Shown piece by piece: positions 7,347 through 13,797 of a stretch of DNA of 22,480 bases. This DNA is from JAVBKB01 sp031554275 (GTDB lineage Bacteria > Bacillota > Bacilli > JARBTR01), in assembly GCA_031554275.1 (NCBI GenBank), contig JAVBKB010000130.1:1-22480 (forward strand), written 5' to 3'. The notes under the pieces are model-generated. The model saw only the letters and a list, made by a program, of their open reading frames with translations. It was not told the origin of the DNA and did no database searches. Position 1 is the first letter of the stretch, and each line of letters starts with the position of its first letter. Made by a program: the position numbers and the translations under genes.

Positions 7347-7991
7347 ATGGCAAATATTTTGGGTGACTTAATTGCTAAGCTTTTTAAATCAAAGATAGTA
7401 CAAGATCAGGTTGGCAACTTGGTACAAGATAAGATTGGAGATTTAGTTGGTGGACTTTTTGGTGGAGGCAGTACTGCTGCTACTACCTCTGGTAAGAAAC
7501 CAGCTAAGAAAAAATCCGAAGGTTTCAGTTTGACTGACCTCTTCACATCAGGTTTTATGAAGGAGAACACAAGCTTTCCTTCAATAGGAGATTTCTTAGG
7601 TGCTGGCAATCTTAAAGCTACTTCGCTTGATGAAATTTCCTCACTTCCACAAAACCAAATGCATGATTTGGCGGCAAATGGTACTAAGTTTGATGGTTGG
7701 AGAGAGATGCTTGGTGCAGCTGTTGCAGAAGCAATCACAGGAAAGAACAAAAACGTTGATCCATCTTCACTAGACTTAAGTAAGTTAATGAACGCGGATT
7801 TCATGAAGAGTAACACAAAGTTCGCTTCGCTTACTGATTTCATGCAAGCAGCGGGTGTAGATTCCGAAGATGCATTAAAAGCAAGTTCAAGTAAAAAAGT
7901 AGATGAACTTGTGTCTGAGGATGATTCTAATGGATTCGGGAACTGGAAAGACTTACTTGGATCAGCTGTAACATCATTCTTAAAAAAATAA
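7347..7991 (+). CDS. Unrecognised protein with a duplicated ~70-residue domain
   Basis: The product is 214 aa. I do not recognise the family. The N-terminus (1-45) is amphipathic with an internal echo, 'VQDQVGNLVQDKIGDLV', then Gly-rich. A Lys-rich linker (50-57) leads to domain 1 (about 60-131) and domain 2 (about 141-213). The domains align with each other at 'FMKENTSFPSIGDFLGAG' / 'FMKSNTKFASLTDFMQAAG' and at 'FDGWREMLGAAV' / 'FGNWKDLLGSAV'. There is no signal peptide, membrane segment or Cys. Translation starts at ATG 7347 behind AAGGAGAG. It follows the LEA-like gene in one operon and ends at a strong terminator, so the two products probably act together, perhaps at membranes or in stress; this is inference. 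Confidence 0.75.
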   Translation: MANILGDLIAKLFKSKIVQDQVGNLVQDKIGDLVGGLFGGGSTAATTSGKKPAKKKSEGFSLTDLFTSGFMKENTSFPSIGDFLGAGNLKATSLDEISSLPQNQMHDLAANGTKFDGWREMLGAAVAEAITGKNKNVDPSSLDLSKLMNADFMKSNTKFASLTDFMQAAGVDSEDALKASSSKKVDELVSEDDSNGFGNWKDLLGSAVTSFLKK

Positions 7992-8007
7992 ACTGAGATT
8001 TCAGTAA

Positions 8008-8043
8008 AAAAATGCTAGGTTATGATGATAACCTAGCATTTTT
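8008..8043. terminator. Bidirectional intrinsic terminator
   Basis: A perfect stem TGCTAGGTTAT/ATAACCTAGCA with a GATG loop is flanked by AAAAA and TTTTT, giving a T-tract on either strand. It ends the plus-strand LEA-like operon and the minus-strand SPFH gene. Confidence 0.9.
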
Positions 8044-8050
8044 GTGTGTA

Positions 8051-9028
8051 TTACATTTTCTGTCCACAGCTCACACAGAATTTCGCTTCTATTGTATTTG
8101 CTGCACCACATGAAGCGCAGAAGTGGCCCTTCGGTTTGACTACTTGACCACATTCAGGGCAGAACTTCGAATCTGCAGGGATTTTGGCATCGCAACTTGG
8201 ACATTCAATTGATTTGTCAGTATCCCCATCAAAGAGCTTGTTTGCCATTTTCATGCCAGCAGCCATACCTAGCGCATCTGACATACTTGAGTTGCCTTTG
8301 CCCATTGCATCTGCTGCACTCAAGTTTTGATATTTGTCAACATCCTTTACCATGCTGAATGCTGCTGCTTTATTAATTTTTTCTTGAATTTCTTCTGGAT
8401 AATTGAAGCTTTGAATATTGAAGTCAAGGATTGAGATACCAATTTTCCGCATTTCGAAATCCAGGTCCGTTTTAATTCCTTCTGCTATATCGAATGCGCT
8501 GGCTTGGAGACGGAACATATCTTTTCCCTCTTGTAAGATCCATTTCATCAGATACTTATCCAATACTGCGACGATTCGACCGCGTAGTTCTTCAACAGTA
8601 TACATTTTCTTTACACCAGCAATTTTGTCAATTAGGGTGATGTAGTCAGAAACTTTGAAAATCAATGTGCCAAAAGCTCTAACAGGTAGTCCGCCTGGTA
8701 ATTCCTCAGAAGGAATGTTAATGGCGTTTTGTGTACCCCATTTCAACTCGATTTCTTTGTTATTTACAAAAAGTACTTCAGCTCGTAAACCGCTATTAAA
8801 TCCGAATCGAAAGCCCTTTAATGTGCTTAGAAAGGGGATGATATCTGATTGCAATTCATAAGTGCCTTCCTTTTCGAAAATACCTTCAACGCGACCATTA
8901 TACATAAATACAGCATCTTGTCCTGCTTTAAGGATAACGCGAGAGCCTTTCTCAAGCTCATCGTCATTCCATTTCCAGAAGATCACATCTTCCCGGAATT
9001 CTTGCCATTCCACAACATCTGCAAACAT
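8051..9028 (-). CDS. ydjI: SPFH-domain protein with C-terminal double zinc ribbon (YdjI-like)
   Basis: A 325-aa protein. Residues 1-225 form an SPFH/flotillin-like domain of the virion-core/YdjI type ('FADVVEWQEFREDVIFWKW', 'GQDAVFMYNGRVEGIFEKEG', 'LDFEMRKIGISILDFNIQSF'). A Gly/Met-rich linker with 'DALGMAAGMKMANKLF' follows. The last ~50 residues carry two zinc ribbons, 'CPSC...CPEC' and 'CASC...CVSC'. No transmembrane helix is seen. The frame continues 6 codons upstream to a TTG, but the ATG at 9028 follows AAGGCGG and gives the family start. In B. subtilis YdjI works with YdjG/YdjH and PspA on the membrane under envelope stress; the minus-strand order pspA, ydjG-like, ydjI here supports the same role. 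Confidence 0.88.
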   Translation of the reverse strand: MFADVVEWQEFREDVIFWKWNDDELEKGSRVILKAGQDAVFMYNGRVEGIFEKEGTYELQSDIIPFLSTLKGFRFGFNSGLRAEVLFVNNKEIELKWGTQNAINIPSEELPGGLPVRAFGTLIFKVSDYITLIDKIAGVKKMYTVEELRGRIVAVLDKYLMKWILQEGKDMFRLQASAFDIAEGIKTDLDFEMRKIGISILDFNIQSFNYPEEIQEKINKAAAFSMVKDVDKYQNLSAADAMGKGNSSMSDALGMAAGMKMANKLFDGDTDKSIECPSCDAKIPADSKFCPECGQVVKPKGHFCASCGAANTIEAKFCVSCGQKM

Positions 9029-9097
9029 TTTTTTACCGCCTTTCAAATGATTTCACTAATTGTAACGTTTAAATACAATCGTATCGAAAACTTACTG

Positions 9098-10219
9098 CTA
9101 AAGACTATTCAAAAATTCTTGTCCTGCCTCAGTTCCAGTCAAGAAGTAAATTATGATAAATAATAGAACTAACCCAAGAACAGTTAAGATCGCAATCTTG
9201 ACTGGACTATATGGGTATCGGCCAGCAATTTCACCATTTTCACCATTGATTACATAGCTGTAAATTTTATTTTTGAACATAAAACCAGAACTCCATACTG
9301 GAAACAACACATGTTTAAACCGAACATTAGAATAGGTTGTATCTAGTGAAATCCCCTGTACAACGTCGTATTGAGCCAATACTTGACTTTCAACGTCTCT
9401 AACCAGGTAGTTGTACATCTCATGCTGAGCCATTTCAAATCCTGGTTGTGGCAGCATCGCATACTTTTCAGCATAGAAGCCCGACAAGTATGCAGATGAA
9501 AAGGGCACAAGGTGACCAGTATTAAATTCGTCGACTTGAGTTACTAGCGATGCATTCTTACCGCCACCATTTACAAGCACATCATCAAAAGACCGGGAAA
9601 CAGAACCACTTACATTGTACCAACGAACTCTTTGCTCTTGTCTTCTGTTACCTCTACCGTCACTGACTGTAACATAATAGACTTCTCCACCCATTGCAGC
9701 ATAACGGCTGTTTGTATCGGCATCATAAGTCCAATAAGGAAGGTAAATAGGCTTTAGCAGATCTTCTTGGTACATTTTTTTAAGAATATTAGGTGCTAGC
9801 CATCTCCGACCGATCCAATTTTTAAAAATTTCAGCCGAACGCTCTTTGGTAACCTTAAATGGGATAATTCCCTCAGGCCGAATGCCAGCATCCTGCTTCA
9901 CTTCCAAAATATTAGATGAGCCACAAAAAGCACAAGATGCTGTTGTATCATTCTTGGCAATTGATAATTCTGCACCACAAGAACTGCATTTGACAGTGTG
10001 AATCTGTTCTCCCCATTCAACATCTGCTTTTGAAAGTTCTATTTCTGTGAAATCATACTCTCTTATTGTGCTTTTCTGATTGGGCAGCTTCTCTAATACA
10101 TAGTTGCAATTTGGGCAGAGCATATGCTGTGACGCAATATCAAACTCGAGAATACTGTTACACTTTGGGCAATTATAAACGATTTGCTCTTTCGATACAG
10201 CCATTTCTTGAACAGCCAA
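9098..10219 (-). CDS. ydjG: YdjG-like zinc-ribbon membrane protein
   Basis: A 373-aa protein with two N-terminal zinc ribbons: C17/C20 with C35/C38 ('CPKC', 'CPNC') and C78/C81 with C96/C99 ('CSSC', 'CAFC'). A ~230-residue soluble middle part follows ('LLKPIYLPYWTYDADT', 'FPVWSSGFMFKNKIYSYVIN'), then one transmembrane helix near the C-terminus ('IAILTVLGLVLLFIIIYFL', about 345-363) and a short tail. The start is TTG at 10219: GGAG lies 9 bases upstream, while the first ATG, 5 codons later, is too far from it. By position between pspA and ydjI it is the membrane partner of the stress module. B. subtilis has a second membrane gene, ydjH, which is not seen here. Gene symbol by homology and context. 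Confidence 0.78.
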   Translation of the reverse strand: MAVQEMAVSKEQIVYNCPKCNSILEFDIASQHMLCPNCNYVLEKLPNQKSTIREYDFTEIELSKADVEWGEQIHTVKCSSCGAELSIAKNDTTASCAFCGSSNILEVKQDAGIRPEGIIPFKVTKERSAEIFKNWIGRRWLAPNILKKMYQEDLLKPIYLPYWTYDADTNSRYAAMGGEVYYVTVSDGRGNRRQEQRVRWYNVSGSVSRSFDDVLVNGGGKNASLVTQVDEFNTGHLVPFSSAYLSGFYAEKYAMLPQPGFEMAQHEMYNYLVRDVESQVLAQYDVVQGISLDTTYSNVRFKHVLFPVWSSGFMFKNKIYSYVINGENGEIAGRYPYSPVKIAILTVLGLVLLFIIIYFLTGTEAGQEFLNSL

Positions 10220-10302
10220 ATGAATTCACTCCATTGCTTTGTGAATGCTTTGATTCATTATTTTGATAGAATTTGATTCTGTTGTTTCTGTACTTTATCA
10301 CA

Positions 10303-10331
10303 AATCAGGCTGCGCCTTGCGCAGCCTGATT
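10303..10331 (-). terminator. Hairpin between pspA and the ydjG-like gene
   Basis: A perfect 13-bp GC-rich stem AATCAGGCTGCGC/GCGCAGCCTGATT with a 3-base loop lies 15 bases after the pspA stop. The T-tract on the minus strand is short (TTTGTG), so this could be a partial terminator or a 3' stabilising hairpin that makes PspA more abundant than the downstream proteins. Confidence 0.65.
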
Positions 10332-10346
10332 GTTTGATTGAAAATA

Positions 10347-11045
10347 TTATTTCTTTGCTTTAGCTTTCATAGCAGCAAGCTCATCTTCAACTGATGGCGC
10401 AGATGGAATATCATCATATTTATCTTCTAGATCATCCAATTTCTCTTCATAAGAAAGCTCATTGTCTGTAACAGAATTCAACTCTGCCATAGCATTTGCT
10501 TTGTCTAGCATTTTGTTTGCTTTCTCTTCCATCTCACCGAATTTGTTCATGCTACCTTTTGATTGATCAATACTTGAGCCTAACTTGTTGATATGCTCTT
10601 GAGTTTTGGCGATATTCATTTTGGCTTTAATATTATCACGACGAGAATCTAGCTCACCGATTTGGTCTACTAATTTATCATGCATTGCACGCATTTTTGT
10701 TGAATTAGCAGTCGCTGAAACAAGTACTTGTTGCAAGCTTGCTTGTTGTCCAACCAAATGACTTTTCTTTGTAAGGAAGTCTCTCGCATCTGAATCATTA
10801 CCAGCTGCAACAGCACGTTCAGCATAGCTTTGTAGTTTGTTTACTTCAGCTTGATTCTCATCGAATTCACGCTGTGCACGCATTTGCTCTGCCATAATAG
10901 TTGCTGTTTCTGATTTGACTTCATTGAGGTCGTCTTGCATATCTCTTAATGCCTCATCAATCATTTTCTCTGGGTCTTCAGCCTTGTCTAGCAATGAGTT
11001 GATGTTAGCTTCCATGATGTCTTTAAATCTTGATAAAATACTCAA
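10347..11045 (-). CDS. pspA: PspA/IM30 family envelope-stress protein
   Basis: A 232-aa PspA/Vipp1/IM30 protein (LiaH/YdjF type), cytosolic and membrane-peripheral, which forms ESCRT-III-like assemblies that stabilise damaged membranes. The amphipathic N-terminus 'SILSRFKDIMEANINSLL' is followed by 'KAEDPEKMIDEALRDMQDDL', a long coiled coil (about 25-190) and an acidic end 'YDDIPSAPSVEDELAAMK'. The start is TTG at 11045, directed by a consensus AGGAGG 9 bases upstream. A near-consensus promoter lies about 75 bases before it. It heads the pspA, ydjG-like, ydjI-like series with a hairpin after it. Confidence 0.93.
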   Translation of the reverse strand: MSILSRFKDIMEANINSLLDKAEDPEKMIDEALRDMQDDLNEVKSETATIMAEQMRAQREFDENQAEVNKLQSYAERAVAAGNDSDARDFLTKKSHLVGQQASLQQVLVSATANSTKMRAMHDKLVDQIGELDSRRDNIKAKMNIAKTQEHINKLGSSIDQSKGSMNKFGEMEEKANKMLDKANAMAELNSVTDNELSYEEKLDDLEDKYDDIPSAPSVEDELAAMKAKAKK

Positions 11046-11094
11046 TTGGGGTTTCCTCCTAAGTAGCAGAAATATCTACTACAATGATTTTTCA

Positions 11095-11109
11095 GCTAGA
11101 ATAACTAGC
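11095..11109. promoter_or_regulatory. Dyad just downstream of the pspA -10 box
   Basis: A perfect inverted repeat GCTAG-N5-CTAGC falls at about +3 to +17 of the predicted pspA transcript. The position suits a repressor operator or a 5' hairpin; no regulator is identifiable from the sequence. Confidence 0.4.
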
Positions 11110-11118
11110 CACGCTATA

Positions 11119-11147
11119 ATTATATTAATTTTGGGGCAAAATTTCAA
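11119..11147 (-). promoter_or_regulatory. Sigma-A-type promoter of pspA
   Basis: On the minus strand TTGAAA (11142-11147), a 17-base spacer and TATAAT (11119-11124). This is a near-consensus housekeeping promoter. I do not see the TGAAAC/CGTA pair of SigW-type promoters that drive pspA in B. subtilis. Confidence 0.75.
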
Positions 11148-11394
11148 TGATTGTTTTTTAAATTTTCTAGTATAAGAGAATTTAATAATTATTATTTATT
11201 GGAATCTATTTGAAAAATAGTCACTTTTCTAATGCAACCATTGAGCAAATTTTACAAAAAAAATAAACGGACTTAAGCAGCTTACTTAAATAATGAAATT
11301 CCCTTGCAATCAACTAACATGAGGATGATAAAAAAACCTAATGCGCAACAAATTCCAGGAGGGTTTTGTTTTCTTCGCAAAAGGTCTTAAGGTG

Positions 11395-11679
11395 TTATCT
11401 TTGATAAATATTAATATTTTCTGTGACACCGTATGGCATTGGGTACCCGCTAATAGGATAACTTGGATACGGGGCGACAGGCGGATAGGGGGCAACAGGT
11501 GGATACGCTGGATATGGTTGAAATTGGGGGTATGGCATTGGGTAGGGATAGGGACGATTGAATAACAGACCCCCAATCGCGAGTCCACCGAGAAATGGTA
11601 GAAACGGGATGAATCTTTCGTCTTCTCTATAAATATTGCCATTGATTCCATTAGGGTTTTGAAAATAATCGGGATACAT
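11395..11679 (-). CDS. Small Pro/Tyr-rich protein with one hydrophobic segment
   Basis: The product is 94 aa. I do not recognise a named family. The first 20 residues are polar ('MYPDYFQNPNGINGNIY'), followed by a hydrophobic Gly-rich segment 'FIPFLPFLGGLAIGGLLF' (about 23-40). The remainder is Tyr/Pro-rich with tandem YPPVAP and PYP repeats. The start ATG at 11679 follows GGAGG with a 6-base spacer, which makes it a credible gene. Similar small proteins occur in Bacilli and often associate with spore coat or cell envelope, but nothing here proves this. It is divergent from dapH. Confidence 0.7.
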   Translation of the reverse strand: MYPDYFQNPNGINGNIYREDERFIPFLPFLGGLAIGGLLFNRPYPYPMPYPQFQPYPAYPPVAPYPPVAPYPSYPISGYPMPYGVTENINIYQR

Positions 11680-11818
11680 TGTAGACCTCCATTTTGCTTT
11701 TTCAATAATGAGAAGGTTGCACTGAAGCCTTCATTATGGGTAAAATGTCTTCAAGCTATATTATGGGATAACCACTCACTCTGAGCCTGTTCAAATCGAA
11801 TATTGGGGGAAAAGTCAA

Positions 11819-12529
11819 ATGAAGAAACTTACTGCAGAAGAAATTATATCGTTTATCGGTAATAGTAAAAAATCAACACCCGTTAAAGTCTATGTAAAAG
11901 GAGACCTCGATCAAATTGAGTTCGGAAATACCGTTCAAGCTTTTGTGGAGTCAAAGTCAGGCGTTCTTTTTGGAGAATGGGAAGCTATTGAAAAGTTTTT
12001 AGAAGAAAATAAAGCAAATATTTCGGACTATGTATTGGAATGTGATCGCCGCAATTCAGCTATTCCATTATTTGATAAGAAATATGCAAACGCTCGTATC
12101 GAGCCAGGTGCAATCATTCGTGACCAAGTGGAAATTGGGGATCAGGCTATTATCATGATGGGTGCTGTAATCAATATAGGTGCGACAGTTGGTGCGAAGA
12201 CGATGATTGATATGAATGCGGTTCTTGGTGGACGTGCAGAAGTTGGTGCCAATTGCCATATTGGTGCAGGAGCAGTGTTGGCAGGAGTCGTTGAACCGCC
12301 ATCTGCAAAACCAGTAATCGTTGAAGACGGTGTTTTGGTAGGGGCAAATGCAGTTGTATTGGAAGGTGTCCGTGTTGGAGCTGGTTCAGTTGTAGCTGCT
12401 GGTGCCATTGTTGTTCAAGATGTAGCGCCAAATACTGTGGTTGCAGGCGTACCAGCAAGGATGATCAAAACAATTGATCAAGTAGACAAATCGAAAATTG
12501 AAATGAAAGATGAATTACGTAACTTGTAA
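11819..12529 (+). CDS. dapH: Tetrahydrodipicolinate N-acetyltransferase
   Basis: A 236-aa left-handed beta-helix (hexapeptide) acyltransferase that transfers acetyl from acetyl-CoA to tetrahydrodipicolinate, the committed step of the acetyl branch to diaminopimelate and lysine. The N-terminal domain 'MKKLTAEEIISFIGNSKKST' and the blocks 'DRRNSAIPLFD', 'ARIEPGAIIRDQVEIGDQA', 'MIDMNAVLGGRAEVG', 'GVVEPPSAKPV' and 'VVAGVPARMIK' match Bacillus YkuQ/DapH throughout. GGGGGA lies 8 bases before the ATG. In Bacillus the deacetylase dapL follows directly; here it does not, and the next gene is a lipoprotein 150 bases on. The aminotransferase patA is about 5.5 kb upstream on the other strand. Confidence 0.96.
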   Translation: MKKLTAEEIISFIGNSKKSTPVKVYVKGDLDQIEFGNTVQAFVESKSGVLFGEWEAIEKFLEENKANISDYVLECDRRNSAIPLFDKKYANARIEPGAIIRDQVEIGDQAIIMMGAVINIGATVGAKTMIDMNAVLGGRAEVGANCHIGAGAVLAGVVEPPSAKPVIVEDGVLVGANAVVLEGVRVGAGSVVAAGAIVVQDVAPNTVVAGVPARMIKTIDQVDKSKIEMKDELRNL

Positions 12530-12679
12530 CAGGCAGTTAATTTCTTAGCATCATAATAAGGGGTTTCCACAGGAATTGCTGTTTCTAGCGAAGAAAATTA
12601 CTGTTGTTAGAAATTATGTTTACCTAAATACTTCAATGTGTCATACTATTATTATCTTATTGAGAAAGGAACACAGAAA

Positions 12680-13192
12680 ATGAATAAAATGATGAAAAAG
12701 GTTTTACTTGGATCAATCATGGCTATTTTAGTCCTAGGATTAGTAGGTTGTGGTGGAGGAGATCAAACAATTACAAGTAAGGATAAGAAATTCGAGGTTA
12801 AAGTTCCAAAAGAATGGGAACTAGTTGAAGACGGAGTAGGCGAAGACGGACTAGTTGTCGCTGATGCACAATCAGAAAGTGATGCTACTCAAATGGTTGT
12901 AATTATGCCAATCGGTGAACCGGACATGTTTGAAGGTGACCTTGAAGATTCATTTGATGAAATTTTTGGATCAGAAAGTGGTACAGATACGAAAAAACTT
13001 TCTACAGACAAAATTTCTGGCTTTGAGGCGATTACAGTTGAAATAAAATCTGATGACGAAGGTACATATATTGCAGCTCTTATCAAAGGCGAAAAGAAAG
13101 TATATATGGTGAATACTGGAGCAAAAGAGAGTAAAGACTACGATCAAAAGAAATTTGAGAAGATTGCAAAAAGTGTTAAGATCAAAGAGTAA
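12680..13192 (+). CDS. Lipoprotein with PsbP-like domain
   Basis: A 170-aa protein with a lipoprotein signal peptide: basic start 'MNKMMKKVLLG', a hydrophobic core and the lipobox LVGC with Cys24 as the lipid-modified residue. The mature part is acidic and begins like PsbP/DUF1795-type domains ('KKFEVKVPKEWELVED'), with later 'ISGFEAITVEI' and a Lys-rich end 'KKFEKIAKSVKIKE'. It should sit on the outer face of the membrane; function is unknown. I chose the ATG at 12680 (AAAGGA 9 bases before it) instead of one 42 bases upstream that lacks a ribosome site and would spoil the signal peptide. It ends in a strong terminator. Confidence 0.85.
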   Translation: MNKMMKKVLLGSIMAILVLGLVGCGGGDQTITSKDKKFEVKVPKEWELVEDGVGEDGLVVADAQSESDATQMVVIMPIGEPDMFEGDLEDSFDEIFGSESGTDTKKLSTDKISGFEAITVEIKSDDEGTYIAALIKGEKKVYMVNTGAKESKDYDQKKFEKIAKSVKIKE

Positions 13193-13208
13193 TGATAATC
13201 TAATTATG

Positions 13209-13244
13209 ACATCTCCAATGTAGACTACATTGGAGATGTTTTTT
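13209..13244 (+). terminator. Intrinsic terminator after the lipoprotein gene
   Basis: A near-perfect long stem ACATCTCCAATGTA/TACATTGGAGATGT with a minimal loop is followed by TTTTTT, 17 bases after the stop codon. Confidence 0.9.
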
Positions 13245-13278
13245 CGTGGTGACAACTTGTGCTAAGAAACAGTTTCGA

Positions 13279-13656
13279 CTAGTTCTTTGCAGACATATTT
13301 ACACCCAATATGCCGCCCATCATTGCCGTTAGGACATAACTTGCGTAGTAAATAATTTGTTTTATTGAGAACAAAGTATCTAAACCCAAATACTGATACA
13401 GGAAAATGATTAACGTGTACAACAAGCCAGTCGCACCGCCAAGCATCCAACCGGATTTTTTCCCTCTTCCACCAGAAACAAAACCGCCTATGAATAGGGA
13501 AATGAATGAGACAAATAAGATTATGTAACCAATGGTGGTCTCACTTGTATCTGTGAAACGCAGAATCAGTGAGAAGATCAAACTTGATGTAGCTGCAAGC
13601 ACAAAGATCACTAACAAACCATAAAGAATTGCTGTACTAATTTTTTTCGTTTCGAT
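13279..13656 (-). CDS. YrzE-like (TIGR04086 family) membrane protein, unusual start
   Basis: A four-helix membrane protein of about 125 aa, like Bacillus YrzE: 'ISTAILYGLLVIFVLAATSS', 'IGYIILFVSFISLFIGGFVSGG', 'GKKSGWMLGGATGLLYTLIIF' and a last helix with 'TAMMGGILGV'. Function is unknown. It sits next to spoVB as in Bacillus. The first ordinary start in frame, TTG at 13617, lies inside the first helix and has no ribosome site. A good site, AGAGGGG, is placed 7 bases before an in-frame ATC at 13656, which would give the expected N-terminus 'ETKKISTAILYG'. Either ATC is used, or an A7 run nearby hides a one-base error. The start given is therefore an inference. Confidence 0.72.
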   Translation of the reverse strand: METKKISTAILYGLLVIFVLAATSSLIFSLILRFTDTSETTIGYIILFVSFISLFIGGFVSGGRGKKSGWMLGGATGLLYTLIIFLYQYLGLDTLFSIKQIIYYASYVLTAMMGGILGVNMSAKN

Positions 13657-13797
13657 GGTAAATCCCCTCTTTCATCTAACTGGACACGCTAATCCAACTA
13701 TATGTACAACAGATTAGAAAAAGACCAGGTTGTATAGAATTTTCCAAGCTGTTGAACTTTTTCCACACAGCAAAATTCACAATTTCACACCAAAATC

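Larger units (their letters stand above)
11046..11394. other. Gap between pspA and the Pro/Tyr-rich gene
   Basis: This AT-rich gap holds the pspA leader, the dyad at 11095-11109 and the pspA promoter (11119-11147). The rest (about 11150-11394) contains A/T runs and no believable open reading frame. A weak dyad AACAAA...TTTGTT at about 11348-11372 could be a poor terminator for the minus-strand gene that ends at 11395. Confidence 0.5.

Noticed and set aside
11310..11705. Longer minus-strand frame overlapping the Pro/Tyr-rich gene
   Set aside because: It has no ribosome site and is a frame shadow of the 94-aa gene, whose start has GGAGG.
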